A stretch of DNA of 64,000 nucleotides from assembly GCA_963682175.1 (NCBI GenBank), contig OY821786.1:33473501-33537500 (forward strand), in the 5' to 3' direction. The notes below the pieces were generated by a model. That model searched no databases. It was given only the letters and a program-made list of their open reading frames with translations, and was not told the DNA's origin. This DNA comes from Triglochin maritima (lineage: Eukaryota > Streptophyta > Magnoliopsida > Alismatales > Juncaginaceae). A program made the translations under genes and the position numbers. Positions 1 through 13,019 of the stretch are shown in pieces (positions within the stretch are counted from its first letter, which is position 1; each line of letters starts with the position of its first letter).

Positions 1-558
1 ACCCACTCGTTTTAGTATTGGTAGTTTCGTAGTCAAACTCAAAAAAAAAGTCTCAATTCAACTAAATTCTCTCACGTAGTTAAGCATCAAAGACTGGATC
101 CAGGCTATTTCAATAGAGGTTAAAAATTCAACCTCATTGGGTCAATTAAATTTGTGAATTTGCTTTGAGACTCGGTTTTAACTTTCAACCCCATGATTGT
201 TTGAAAATTATGTTTGGCGGCTTGGGCAACCGTAGTTTGGATCTCCGATGCACTTGTTCCAAAATATTGGTGGATACTAGGAAACCTTATGTCATTAAAA
301 AAATCAATCTTCAGGAATAATAACCTACACCTATTGTATATCTCTAGGCCGTAGAATAGAGTTCGACAGAGAATACACTTAATAATTAAAATTAGCTTAC
401 TAATTATAAGCCAAATGATAGATCACTTTTCAGTATTCACTAATCACTACTACTCATTTAATAGCACTACGAGCTTGAGTGTTGAGGTTGTATTTGGTAA
501 TTTAACCAGAAGAAAAACATTATTATTATAAACAAAATAGAGTCGAAACATCAAATCA
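1..558. other. AT-rich DNA, no gene seen
   Basis: No open frame with recognisable protein content, RNA gene or repeat structure was found on either strand. It may be the flank of a gene outside the window. Confidence 0.4.
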
Positions 559-930
559 TCAAAATTTGAAAAGAAGCCAAAAGTTCCCGCAATTAACCCA
601 AGACAGACCCGTCAACTCCCACCACGTGCAGTCGCCATCACAATCCGCACCGTACATCTCCCCTCTGGCCCAACGTGGACCTACGTGGGAAACGATAACC
701 CGCGGGACACGGCACCGGATCCACGCGGAATAGGTCACCGTCGCGGTGACGGGACCACGGATGGAACCATGAAAAGGAACGGCTTGACTCGATCGGGTGG
801 CTGGAGGCAACCCCGTGTCGTACTGGATCTGACAGGCGTGCGACACGTGGAGAGACTCTGGTGGGGCCACGGAGGACACGAGCGTGAGTTGGGTGGATAC
901 GGCGGGGAAAGAAGGTAAGGGTGTATTTCG
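559..930. promoter_or_regulatory. GC-rich island with G-box/ACGTG cluster
   Basis: Four ACGTG cores fall within about 230 bp: CACGTG at 623-628, ACGTGG at 673-678 and 683-688, and CACGTG at 844-849. These are the cores of G-boxes and ABA-response elements bound by bZIP/bHLH factors. The block is much richer in GC than its flanks. Frames on both strands are open for 77-145 codons, but the peptides resemble nothing I recognise and openness is expected from GC content. A promoter whose transcription unit lies outside the window, or a lost gene, is possible. Confidence 0.3.
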
Positions 931-3754
931 GGTTCCCCCTTGTTGTTCTTTTTTTTGGGGATTAAAGATAGGTAGTTGTTGTTTTGTATTCAACATTTTA
1001 TAATTGATATATCTTGGGTAACAGTTATTCAGGAATCATAATTAGATTATATGGCTTTATAGAATTGAATTGTGATTCACAAGAAGATTTTATAATTAAT
1101 CGAAATTATCTACTTTACAAAAAAACCGAGAACAAAAAGAATTTTCTATATGTTTTTGTTAGGTAAGTCAGGTTGTCCAGTGTATATTATTCACAATTGA
1201 AGAGTTAAAAATGAACGATATGACAAAAAGACATTGCTACAACCCTCCAAAAGTAAACCATGCTTATGCTAATATGCACAAACTAACAAAACTTCTGACG
1301 CTCCAAAATCGCAAGACATAAGTCGCAGTTAGGACTCCCTCCTTGCAAAACAGGGAACAAGATAGGATGATCCAAATCTGCAATACATTCCACCCTCCCA
1401 CATTTCTCTTAACCTCGAAGATGCATTCATTCCGCCCTCTCCATTACGTCGAACGTCGCAAAAAAAGTTGCCTGATAGCAAACAACCAAATCTCTTATCT
1501 GCAATGGTCATGTAGTAGGTGTTCAAGGTCACCCGTAGGCCTCCGAGTTTGTTGTAATGCAAAAGGAAGCGAGGATTGCAGACCACACCTTATGGAAAAC
1601 GGGCACTAAAGAAATATATGGGAAATGGATTCATCCTCGATTTACATAAGGCGCACTCATTCTCCAAGTCCAGTAGTATGTCGCGACGTTGCAGGCGATC
1701 AACAGTAAGGGTTCAAAATAAATCTTCTAGTGTATAACTTTTAATATTTTGTTTTCCAAAATAATTTATGGTACTAGCTAAGATAAAGATGAGGTTACAA
1801 ACTTAGGAAACATGTAGCAATAGTTCAAGAAATTTAGGTTTGAAAGGTTGAATTTCATAAGGATAATGAAAGGGTTAAATTTTAGAGGAGTATATAATAA
1901 AGGGACAAAATTCCTTTTTTTCTCATATCCCATGTGAAATTTCCCACTTCGCTCGAGAAACACACAAATATTATGATTCTTTCTTTCGACATAATACTAA
2001 CTTTGCAATCACCAATGTAAATTAGGTAGGTTGTCTAAGAGAATTTTATGATGAGAAGGACTTCAGTATTTGTTACAAGAAAATAACAAAAAATAGAGAT
2101 AACAAAGTAGAAAAGGTGGAAGTCTCGTATCTCATGTTTCTTATCCAATGATAACACAAACAAGCACATTTTATGAGTTAGTAGAGTAATTGAAATTATT
2201 TTCTTAGTGAAATTTGGTTTACAAATACAAACCCGTGTCAGTAATGTAATAGTTAATTAACTAATATTACTAATAATATATACATATACTTAATTGAATG
2301 GCTTTTTCGACCACCTTAACATTAGATTGTGGTATTGTAACGAAACCTAGTAGCCCACAATAATCAACTATTGAGTAGCTTGGGTTGTTTATTTGGAACC
2401 TAAACGTTGAGTCAAACTAGATTTTTTTTTTTTTTGAGATAAACTAAACCTAACAAACTGTGTTCCTTAAGTGATAATGCCAAATATTGACGAAAACATT
2501 TACACTACCATGTATCCAACACAAGTTCAATTGTTTGAGGAGGATGTACCTGTAAAATGGCCACGAATAAAACAACGGCCCCCGCTTTAAATAGAAAGCA
2601 AATAACGTCTGGACCACAATAACTACGCGGCTTTTCTGAAACACGAGGCAACACCACCCGACGAAATGACCAAACAACCCCTTCTCCACCTTCAAAAAGG
2701 TTGAAAAACCATCACAGTCGAGGGGTGTTTCAGTCAAACCACCCTGTCGGCGATTCCTTGACGATACGTGCACAGAACAAAAGCTGGATGGTGGGCCCGA
2801 AGCCGCCGCTTTCTGTCGCACGATTATAGTTAAATGACCGAACTACCCTTGAACTATCATTCAAGATTAGTGTCCGTCTCCGTAATATTGGGAAACAACA
2901 AGGGTAGTTTCGGAGCGCGTCGGCGGTTTTCTTGCTGTCGGATTCACCGACCATCGCCACGAACCGTAATCGTCGTTTGTGTTGGTGCCAAATTACTAAT
3001 TACCCTCGACAGCATTACGTTTTAATAGTGAAAAGATTAGATTCTGATTGATATCTTTACGTGGTGTCATGAATCCATGTCAGATTTTATCGTGTCAAAA
3101 TATGACGAAATTACCCTCCTTGGAAATCAGTTGTCATGTAGAGTAATGTAATTTTCTTGAAATCTGATGGCACACAAGTACCCTCATTAATAAAGCACAG
3201 TTTAGCTTCCACCTCTAACATAAACACTACCAAACAAAACACACCAGTACATATACTCTTCAAGCCCACAATTAACTTTGAACCTATTATTCTGATCCTT
3301 GTTTGCAACGATAGTTTATGATTTCATCACACTTGCTCCGTTTGAACAAACATATTCAGTTTCAAGTAAACAATTGTTGCTTTTAAAAGTAACAATAGTT
3401 AATGATTTCACGGTTGTCTTTCAACAAACATACGTTCAGCTTCGAGTAACATTTTTTTACACGTCCTTAACACACATCACAAACACAACAATGTGCATTT
3501 TAATTGATCTAAACTTAATCCGTTTATATTTAAAAACTAAGGTTACCACTTATGTATACATTTAAAAAATTACCACAAAAACGCAAAACTAAACCAAACT
3601 TGTCAAAACGCAGGACAAATTTTTCTTATCAAAATTACGCGATTTAATTCTCCAATATATACACGCACAACATCACCCCGTGATCACATACAAACCTCCC
3701 CAGAAAAGAGAAGAAAAAAACTCGGATCCGGTCACCGCCGGTGAGACTACCAAT
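931..3754. other. Intergenic, no gene recognised
   Basis: Short open frames occur but none shows a domain. Moderately GC-rich patches sit near 1330-1720 and 2560-3010 without a recognisable product. The last few hundred bases are the 3' flank of the ERF gene on the minus strand. Confidence 0.35.
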
Positions 3755-4129
3755 CTAAAACAAGGGAGGCGGCTGATTAAGATCAAACCCCAAAACCCTT
3801 TTCTTCTCCTTCCTATCCTCACCGCCGGTGACCCCATCCCAGGTCGCCAACGACAGCGTCACCCCGGCCGGAAAGAACGCACCTCCGACGGCCGGAAAGT
3901 TTGTCTTCGCCTTCGGACCTCGGAGGTTCCTCGCAGCCTCGTCGTAGGCCCGCGCGGCCTCCTCGGCGGTGTCGAAGGTGCCGAGCCACTTCCGGGTCTT
4001 CTTCCAAGGGTCGCGGATCTCTGCGGCGAAGCGGCCCCAGGGGCGCTTCCGGACGCCGCGGAAGTGGGGGGTTGGGGGAGGAGGTCGGGGAGGTGTTGTC
4101 GTCGGGTTTCGGAGGGCTTCGACCGCCAT
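3755..4129 (-). CDS. Short AP2/ERF transcriptional repressor (class II ERF, EAR motif)
   Basis: Predicted 124-aa nuclear DNA-binding protein. A Pro-rich N-terminus (residues 8-20) leads into one complete AP2/ERF domain at about 22-79, opening [20 protein letters not shown] and including [19 protein letters not shown]. The WLG, the Ala/Asp pattern of ERF-type (not DREB-type) domains and the RAYD element are all present. The C-terminus carries DLNQPPP, an EAR repression motif of the DLNxxP type known to recruit TOPLESS or SAP18 co-repressors. The family binds GCC boxes and dampens ethylene and stress responses. At 124 aa it is shorter than most class II ERFs (about 160-250 aa), with little between domain and EAR motif, but the frame is intact from ATG to TAG with no intron. 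The start is the first ATG, 46 bp downstream of a TATA box. Codon use is very GC-rich against AT-rich surroundings. Subgroup VIII is likely; the ortholog is not resolved. Confidence 0.9.
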   Translation of the reverse strand: MAVEALRNPTTTPPRPPPPTPHFRGVRKRPWGRFAAEIRDPWKKTRKWLGTFDTAEEAARAYDEAARNLRGPKAKTNFPAVGGAFFPAGVTLSLATWDGVTGGEDRKEKKRVLGFDLNQPPPLF

Positions 4130-4175
4130 GGCTGGGGATGGGAAGGTGATGTTGGAGGTGGAGGTGGAGGTGGGA

Positions 4176-4183
4176 TTTATAAA
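4176..4183 (-). promoter_or_regulatory. TATA box of the ERF gene
   Basis: TTTATAAA lies 46 bp upstream of the ERF start codon on the minus strand. This implies a leader of only about 20 nt. Between TATA and ATG is a short CCACCT/TCCACC repeat, at about 4150-4173. Confidence 0.65.
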
Positions 4184-5817
4184 GAGGTGGTGTGGTCTTG
4201 GTTTAGTCCGACAGGATTTTCTTGGGGTGTTTTTTTTAGTCTTTTGGCGATTTTGCGTTTCGGTCCTTTGATGAGAGTGTATTGTTTTTGGATCTTTACG
4301 CTTCGGTTTTGAACACGGGTGCTTGTTTTGTGTGTTGTATGTTTAGGTTATGAAATTTACTTTCACGATCTTAGAGGATTTTTTTGGTGTCAAAGCGAAA
4401 CTATCTTTAAAACCCCCAGAAAGATACATAATTTGAGTCATTATAACCAAATATCGTTATTCTTTTATGAACTTCTAGCGTTGTCATTATCATATTTGTT
4501 AAGCATATTTAAATGAAAGCTATATTTAACAGGCTATATGGGTCTAAGTAAATTCCAATTCATCAATCTTAAGTGATTCACAAGTTTCCAACTTGATAAT
4601 ACATTTGTGCATACGAAAATACCAAAACCATTTCGAAAGGATGTCAAACATCTGTTTCGTATCTTGTGTTTTATATGTCGGTGTATAGGATATCCACCAA
4701 TTTACTGACAAATAGGCAATTTAACATACTACTTATTGTAATGTCTGCTTTTTTATCATTATTATACAAAAAATATTCTTAAAATAGTTTTTTGGTTCAC
4801 GTACTCTATGATTTTGACATATCCATGCATGATTATGGACTTCACGGGAAGTCTTTTTGTTGGTTTAGGTATCACTGGATGGCATTAAAAGAGATAGTAC
4901 TATAATACTAGACAATAACACAATTATGTATGTAGAATAAGATGGAACAAATAATATGCTCCAATTTTTGGCATATGTAAAGTTTAATCATTTTTTTTCA
5001 CTTGCACAATTTAAAAGGTTTCAAGAATGGTAACAACAAGAATAAAAGGTACATGTCCGACGTACTTAAGTAGCATTCATAAAGGTTTTTCATTTGGATT
5101 TTGTGGTTGTGCTAAAGATGTAGACCTTTGGTGTTTCTAATATGAAAGTGTTTCATTGTTTTTTTAGATTCAATTCTATCCACAAACCATAAGGTCAAAC
5201 AAATATATCAAAGTAATTGGTCTTTATATTTGGTTAATGATTTGATGAATTCATTAAGAAAATTTAGAAATTTTAAATCTTGTAAATATTTCATTCAAAT
5301 TTCAAACACGTCATATATCTTAAGACTTGAATTCTATGAGCCCACATATCCCTACAATGAATTCTAGCAAACAAGTACCACCTTTACCTAAAACCCAACA
5401 CAAGAGGGGCTGAGACGCAATTACGTGCAGCAAAATGCTGCTATAATGAGGCGCCGGTTGTGGGGGGGCCGACAGCAATAAAGTCTAAGCGTGGGGGTGG
5501 TGGTGCAATAAATGCCACGTCAGAGATGTGTGGACTTGAAGCTTTTCGTGGCGTAGATCACGGAACACGCGTCGCGATCGCGCGCCTTTGCGCCCACCTT
5601 ATCCTCACCTCCCCCACCGCTGCGGTAACACACGCGCTCCCAAAAGCGGCGGGGACGGTGAGCTCACCGCTCCAGGAGCGTTACCTCTTTGAAAAGGTAG
5701 GACTTGGTTTTTGACCCTGACACGTTATCCGTTGTATGCTCTACATTGGGTAATTTACTTTGGCGGAAATTTACTTTGGGTCTACTTTTGGGAGAAAATC
5801 TAAAAAAAAAAATCCTT
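4184..5817. other. ERF upstream region and GC-rich island at 5440-5710
   Basis: The upstream side of the ERF gene is AT-rich with no recognised gene. A sharply GC- and CpG-rich block at about 5440-5710 contains CGCGATCGCGCG and is open on the + strand, but the peptide (GGPTAIKSKRGGGG...) matches nothing I know. It could be a CpG-island-like promoter or a degenerate element fragment. Confidence 0.35.
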
Positions 5818-5824
5818 ATAGTGG

Positions 5825-6089
5825 TAGGACTTTGACTAGGTTCGATAGTTCGACTCGAACTCAACTCGAAAAATGTTTGACTCTAATTTAACTTGAAAAT
5901 AAAAAATCTTAATGAAAACAAAAAAATCTTCAAACTTGATTCGGTACACGAGCCGCTCGAACTCGAAAAAAACTGAAACGTGACTCGATAGTTCGTTCGA
6001 TCTTTTAATTATTTTTTCGTATTTGGTAATAACATAAGATAATAATTATGATTCGAAAATTTGTTCGATTCGGCTCGTTTACACTCCTA
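5825..6089. mobile_element. hAT-like MITE (TCGA-rich)
   Basis: A 265-bp element dense in TTCGA/ACTCGA words. The left end begins TAGGACTTTGAC and the right end is GTTTACACTCCTA, an imperfect terminal inverted repeat. The flanks ATAGTGG (5818-5824) and ATCGTGG (6090-6096) look like a slightly mutated hAT-type target duplication. No coding content. Confidence 0.55.
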
Positions 6090-8990
6090 ATCGTGGGATA
6101 TGAAGAAGGAAATTTTTTTCGTTATCATGGGATCAAACACATTGGTCGGTATTTGGTTACCTTCCATTTGAAATTGCAGTTAATTATCTCACAAAAATGG
6201 GATTGGAATAGGAGAAATCAGAATTTAAAACAAATGAGGTTTATTTGTGTCAAAAATCCCAAATTGGATTACGAAAAATTATAATTTATGAAATATTTTT
6301 TTCACTTGGAGAGATAATTAGGGTTGTGGAGAAACTTGCAAACGATGGGTATTTCAATATCTCACTCAAATGATGGAGGAACCAAATGATGTATGGAGTG
6401 ATCAAATAAAGTTCCTTGAAGAAAATATAGATATGTTGTCTGTTAACATACAACGTTTTGAATTCCTAAATTTGTTAAAATACATCGTTTTTTAGACACA
6501 AATTATATTAAGTTTTTAATGATTTAAAGAGGTATTGTAGATAACTATTGATTTTTTGTCAAAATTTTCAAATCTGAATCGAATTAAATTCTTGGACACA
6601 CAATAAGAGATAAGGTATCTTAGTATCTAAAGTCCAAATTATGGTCCCAAATGGACCCATGGGGTCCTCAGACAAACTCTCAAGAATGCAAAAATAAAAC
6701 AAGAATAAATAACACCTCACATCAATTTCTCCTACTTGAACTTAATATGACCGAAATTTTGAATTTGGGTCAAGAGATTCAGACCAAATCTAATTATTTT
6801 GGTTTGGATTTGGCTGGGCATATTTTCGAACCCTGCCAATTTAATTGCTTGCCATATGATCGATATTATATTTCTATGATATTCACACTAAGCCAACATG
6901 TAATCTAAAAAAATTATAATTTCTATTAGTATTATAAGTCTTTAATTTATTTTAAATACATAGTTTCCATTTTAGGATTTCGCACTTACTCAACAAATAA
7001 TGCTACTATATTCAAATTAAACTTAACAATAATTTAATATGTTGATTTGAATTTCTTTTACCGAAATTAATCTAATCTAAATTTGAAAAACATTAAAGGT
7101 GGAGAAACCCAAACCAAATGTCACCATTCGCGTGTATTTGCTATGACTTCAAATAAGAACAAGCAAACTCTTCGTTCCACATTTGGAGTACAATTTTTGA
7201 CCATCACAACACGTTATCGCAAGATTCCCCACCAATAAAGAACATTCAGCATCGGACGGACAGGATTCTATCTCACAAAAGACTATGACTGGCCATGCAC
7301 GTGGAGGCGGCCAACCTGCGCCGACAGTTCAAATCACCAGTGGAAAAGGACAACAAACGAAAAAAAATTATTTTACGCATCAATCCCTGCAAATGTTTGT
7401 ATCTTAAGAAATAAATTTTCTTCTCTTATGAAATTGGCTCCCCTTGTATGTTTATTTAGTTTAAAATTCAGTTTTACTTTTTTCCCCGAATGGTGCAAAC
7501 GAACCTTTGAAAATATTAAATAACAACTGATAAGTTAATTTCAAAAATTTCCCTTGAAAATGTATTTCTTCTATTACCGTTGGGTGATCAATGAATCATC
7601 ACCGTACATAATCATAATAAGGATGACCCTCAACAAAGAGGACAAGATTGAAATTGCTTACGTCGTGGGAATTATACATATTTATGGCACATCTTACTCC
7701 CGATAGACATAATTTTTTATTCAACTCACCTAAAATTCAAAGAATATATATCATACGCTAAAACATTAAGCACAAGTTAAACTAGAGTAGATAAGAGCAT
7801 ATAATATGAACATTTTAAGGTTCCTCAATGCAAAATACCACGAAAATTGTGAAACGCAGTGGAGTTTCTTGCTGAAAGCAGAAAGCGATGGGACAGCCCA
7901 CCACCGCCCACCACTCTACTTTAGAATATCAAATAATTTGAGATTACGTTAGTAGGTTTTAGTCTGTTTTAATGTTAGAATAGTGTTTCATCCCTCGTAC
8001 CCACCATATATCTCAACATCTGCCGTCTCTGCTACCACACCTACTGTTCAAATCACATCCCAAGACCAACTCATCCAACTTAATTTTTTGTTAAACAATA
8101 CAATAATGTAGCTTCTGATCACCATTAATTATGACCTGTGACACATTGACACAATGCTATTATATGGGTTATTTGCATTCTTGTTTGTCGAACCTCAATT
8201 CCGATGCCCTCTGAAATTTTTTCTTCCTAAGTACTTCTTGTGGGACAGTACGAGTAGAGCTTAATTAGTATAGTATCATGAAATTCGGTGAAAATCCAGA
8301 AGGATCTCCTGGACAGACCTAGAGGTACAAATCTTCTCTTTGAAGCTAACGCCAAAAAATCTAGCTCAATTTCAAACAGATCTACCAAATATTCCCAATA
8401 TCATTATCAGTGCCTTTTGTTAGAGTTGTACTTAATTGCTACCGTTAAATTTGGTAGAAATCCAAAACTAGTCGTTGTTGAGGTTGAAATTCTTTTTGAG
8501 AGTTGACACGAAGAACATATGACTAGTCGTCTCAAATAAAATTTTGTACTATTAAAAAAATTGGCATTTACACATTAAATTTACAAATTGAGTAGCATTT
8601 CCGAAGAAAATTTGATTAACAAGAGTCTTAAATCTTAATATCAAATCAAATTATACAAGGGTATCAACCTAAATTTAAATCTCCTTTTAAGGAAAAGACT
8701 ATCTAATTATCTTATAAAGTTAAAAGAATAGAATTCTAACCAAGACAACTCTTAAAATGAAAATCTGTTAACACAGATCAAACGTGTGTGCTGTGCCGTG
8801 ATGTGATGGTTAGGCCGGGCCCGCTGGCCCAATTTTTATTTTTTGGTATTTTTGGTGTTTTTTTGTGATTTTTAAAGTGTTTTTAAAATAAATAAAAAAT
8901 TTAGACGGCCAGGCGGACCGCCACGTCAACTCATGAACCCGCTTTGGCACATGTCCCTTAACGGGTCGGGCACCAAGGTCTAATGTGTGT
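6090..8990. other. Long AT-rich intergenic stretch, no gene recognised
   Basis: About 2.9 kb without a supported gene. Small frames near 6651-6908 and 8288-8506 show no domains. A GC-rich patch at 8790-8990 contains GGCCGGGCCCGCTGGCCC and abuts the solo LTR that follows. Confidence 0.35.
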
Positions 8991-10975
8991 TGGGTAGGAT
9001 TTCAAGTTTAATTACACATATATATTTTCGGAATTTTATGCGTAATAAGGATCTATAGCAATTTTCAATACCTAGTTTTAAAACTTTTATTAAAACAAAC
9101 ATGAGACTCCGAAATTCATACCTAGAAGTTCTCTAAAACTTCTTGAAGATTCGGAGACGTTGATGATGCTTGTTGCTGCGCCGGATGCCTCCGAGATTTC
9201 ACCAAACTCTAAACAAGATTGGAGAGAGAAGAGCTAGCCTCTCAATCTCCAACATGATTTAGAATCTACTTACTAACCCCTCTTTAGTTCCCTTGAGAAG
9301 AAGCTCTCCGAAAACTAAAACTAATCTTAAGAATTAAGGGAATTTCGTGGAGGATTATGGAGAGAGATTTTGCATGAGAAAAATAATGAATGAATTAATG
9401 AGGTAATGAGATAAACTTGTATTTATAAGTTCTCTCCAAATTACTTATTCATGTGCAACCTTTTGCCCATGATTTCATGCAAAATTCCATCTAACCATCC
9501 ATTATTTACTAATAAATAATCTTAGTCACGAATTAAATCAATTATGGACCAATTCCATGCATGATCAAATTAATTCTTAAATTAATTCTGCATTAACCGT
9601 CTGGACCGGTCGACCGTTTAGAGGTTCGGTCGACCGCTCGAATCAAGGTTTCGGTCTACCGTCAAACAACTCGGTTGACCGTTCGTAACCGGAATTATTC
9701 TATCACAATGTTCGGTCGACCATTCGAACAGATGGAAAATTCCTTGTTATCAGTCGAGACATGTCCGGTCGATCGTGCCACATTCGACAAAATTTCGGTG
9801 CACAGTTTGTGCACAGTTTTGCAGTTGGTCAAATTTCGGTTAAACCCCTACAAAATTCGACATTTCGGGATTAGTAGTTAATTCACAACTTATGTAACAT
9901 ATTATCCTATGTAATGATAAATCAATACATCCCATAATACTTACATCACATGTGAATTTAATTTAGATTCTAATTATGTTATTAATCACAACATAATTTT
10001 GATTTTGCTTGTTCACCTCATGTGTCATATTTTCTACATGAAACCCGACACATCTTATGAACTCAAAATTTCCATTTCTTGTTTCCCAGTTTTGTGGTGT
10101 GACCTATGGGAGGATCTAAACTAAGTTGACAGTGATATTAAGAGCTTAATATCACAAGCTATAAGCGGTATCTAGTTACACATTATAACTCCCAATTAGT
10201 TAGATGTCTTAATTCCACTTGAACCAAAACCCGATCCATTTAGTGATGAAGTGCACCACTTGTGTCCGTCCCTTGCCTCATGATATTAAGAATACACACA
10301 AAGTAGTATTGTGTCATCTTTGTATTAGTATCCATTTCTTGATCTATTTAAACTAGTTATAAATATGTGACTCAACTCAAATCACATTGTGCACATTATA
10401 ACTTTGCTTTATCAAGGGGGCCACTAATATCATCACTCAATTAAGAGGGGCAATGATAATCTTTTGACTAACTATCTTCTCCAACGAAAGTCATACTTAA
10501 CCAACTAATGCCTTTACACTACACTCATCGATAGCTTAAGACACTAGTCTAATTAAGCAATTCTTAAGTGATCAGATATAAGTCTCATATCAAAGGACCG
10601 AAGACACAATAAAATATTAATGACACAGAAACACATTTCTATAATATTTTACTTATTAGGTCTATTCAGTATACAAAAGTAATATTTTCCTCTTTTGCAT
10701 ACCTGTGTCGTCACTCACTTGTAGAGCTACAATGATCTATGACCAACACGACAATCTTAACTCGGTAATTAATGTCCCATGTTAATTACCATGATTGCGA
10801 ATATCTTTTGTTTTATGTAAACCAATATCTTTTAGAGCTCTACGGTTAAGGACCAAGAGTCTCTTCCTTAACACTTCTAAAAGACAGATAACGTAAACAA
10901 GGAACAAAATGATTTCTCATTCAATTCATAATAATAGACATTTAAAAGTAAAACTTTTAGAACACATTTCCTTCA
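8991..10975 (-). mobile_element. Solo LTR, copia family A, minus orientation
   Basis: This 1,985-bp block is the reverse complement of the 2,032-bp LTR at 52988-55019. The right end (about 10951-10975, ...TTCCTTCA) matches that LTR's start TGAAGGGAATG. The left end near TAGGATTTCAAG matches its 3' end, with a mutated terminal TG. The promoter TATAAATA is at 9420-9427 on the minus strand. No internal domain, PBS or PPT is attached, so it is a solo LTR. No clean target duplication is visible, and LINE sequence is found only on the right side, so the left flank may have been deleted. Confidence 0.85.
9609..9790. repeat. GGTCGACC palindrome array in the solo LTR A
   Basis: Three perfect GGTCGACC 8-mers and several one- or two-base variants (GGTCTACC, GGTTGACC). 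On the minus strand they lie about 180 bp upstream of the TATA box at 9420-9427, in U3. The full-length relative at 54161-54370 has more intact copies. Confidence 0.8.
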
Positions 10976-11345
10976 CGTTGTGTGGTAACTCAAAAAAAAT
11001 GATTGACCACTTATTTTACAAATGTGACTATGTCACGATCTTCTGGGAAAAAAGAACATAGATCAACCGATAACTCTCTATGACAAACAACTTAGCCTTC
11101 AAGTAATATGTTGAAGATCAACTTGATTTAAGTAATAAGACCTAGATTAGTCTAATTAGTGTTTTCTTTGGGGAGTATGGTGCGAGAGGAATGAGGTTTT
11201 TTAAAAACTCAAGCCATTCCTTTGATTTTGTAAATAAAATTAGTTTCAAGTGGTGTCTTTTTTGGACATGCTCTTTGAAACGAGGAGACGAGCTTGAATA
11301 TGATAAGATCAAGCATGCAAGAGCAAGCTTTCTGCCAAACCAAGT
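10976..11345 (+). pseudogene. LINE (non-LTR retrotransposon) ORF2 C-terminal relic
   Basis: Translation immediately after the solo LTR reads LCGNSKKMIDHLFYKC followed by DYVTIFWEK, the pattern of the zf-RVT zinc-binding region at the C-terminus of plant LINE ORF2 proteins (C..., H-L-F-x-K-C). About 100 bp further a second piece reads GVWCERNEGFFKN, like the downstream GxWxERNxR block of the same family. Stops and frame changes separate the pieces, and no reverse transcriptase domain remains. The solo LTR directly abuts the left side. Confidence 0.6.
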
Positions 11346-12180
11346 CCCCTTGGTGGCTAACATACTACTTGCAATGTCGGCAATGACCGTCATATCAAAC
11401 TAGGTATCACCCCGAGCTGCAGCTGCCAACATGCACCATGGATAGACACACTGCTGGTGGACCTTTGGGCTTCGACTAACGAGTTATCAAAGATTTACCA
11501 CCTTGCTGGGATAAAGGATGAGACCCGCAAGCTGGAGAAGAGGGAGACAACCCATTGAGAGGAGGTGGAGGAGGAAATCTTATACTTTTAAACTTACAGA
11601 ACACTCAACTCGGATACCTCGGTGGACACGACCAAGACTTAAGCTTCATGCCTAACTTTCTTCTATTTGCTCACTATGTTTTGTTGCTTTATGCCTTGTA
11701 ATTGGTAAAGAAAACAATTTTGTATAAATTTATGGGGGCGTGGATCTTGGCATCCTAACTCTATTTTTATTTAATGCAAGCACTAATTACTAAAAAAAAT
11801 CCAGGTTGGATTCGGCAGTGATGACTTTCTTAAGTGCAACCTCTCGTTAGTAACTTTGACAAATCTTGACTGTTGATGTTTTGATTGAGCTCAGATGAAC
11901 AACCGAGATTACCTATGTTTGACCCTTAGTGTCGTCTTAAGTTTGTCGTCTGTTTTGTCAAAACTATAGCTTTCAATTAATATGAAAGTGCTTGTAATTT
12001 TATGAACATACCCCCAAGGAAGTTGTTTTTGGGTTAACACATGACAAATTTGGGATTGTGCAACTACGGCCTTCATGATGCTTATTCATGTCGAAATATA
12101 TTTATGATTTAGTTATTTCTTTTCTAGTAAATTTTTCAATTTAATATGATAGGGCTCTTGTCTCGTAGCGTCTAAGAAAA
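11346..12180. other. Intergenic, possibly further LINE remnant
   Basis: No protein domain is recognised. The stretch 11400-11780 could be 3' sequence of the LINE relic, but this rests on position only. Confidence 0.3.
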
Positions 12181-12544
12181 TGTAACATCCTCAAACAACG
12201 AGAAATTTAAAACTTTTATAACAAACAATCAATGAGATGATATCACACAAGATACAAGAAAAAACATGTGCACCAACATATATAATATATATACATATAT
12301 CTGAGTATTTTTCAAAAATGTGATTACATCAAAATGTTATACAAAATATACATGTAATTACTTCGACCTCAAACTGAGAGAAAACAGGATCTGGTCGCAA
12401 CGTGTCTCTCCTCGGTCCCCACCCCCTAACGCTGGTCACAACCAGAAAGGTAAACATGCAACAAACCTCTAGCATATATATGAAACTGATACAACCTAGC
12501 ATTCAACTCCATCCACAAAGTAAAGCATAAATTGTGGCTGAGCT

Positions 12545-12920
12545 CCAGGTTTTTTCACCCAACCTGAACGCTCTAAGGGCTCCAGGGCTTTTTCACCAAA
12601 CCCCTATCACGCGGTCCTTGCTCGGGCTTTAGGGTTTTTTCACCCATCCTGAACTCACTATTGGGCTCCATGTTTTTTCACCCAACTCGAACGCACTATG
12701 GGGCTCTAGGGCTTTTTCACCCAACCACCGCACAGACTGGCTAGGCTCTAAGGCTTTTTCACCCAACCGCAACTTCACACAAACAGTTACAGGGCTGCAG
12801 GGTTTTTTCACCCAACCACCTCATAGACTAGCTGGGCTATAAGGCTTTTTCACCCAACCACAACTTCACACAAACAGATACGGGGTTCCAAGGCTTTTTT
12901 CACCGAACCACTGCAACCCC
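12545..12920. repeat. Minisatellite around TTTTTTCACCCAAC
   Basis: About nine imperfect units, each built on GGCTTTTTCACCCAACC plus a variable spacer, with periods of roughly 45-60 bp. Two later units share a longer block (CAACTTCACACAAACAG), showing a higher-order duplication. It occupies the 5' part of the family C LTR and is not seen at the equivalent place in copy 2. Confidence 0.8.
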
Positions 12921-13019
12921 CGTGCTCACCAAGCACACTTGCCGGAAGAACATCGGCACCATAACTCGCCTAACAAAGACGACCACACCAAACACACCTC
13001 ACATGTGCAAAACGAAGCA

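Noticed and set aside
3680..4312. 210-codon open frame on + opposite the ERF gene
   Set aside because: Antisense shadow of a GC-rich AP2 domain; the minus frame has the conserved domain and motif.
5460..5714. Small GC-rich protein-coding gene
   Set aside because: No domain, no convincing promoter, and open frames are expected at this base composition.
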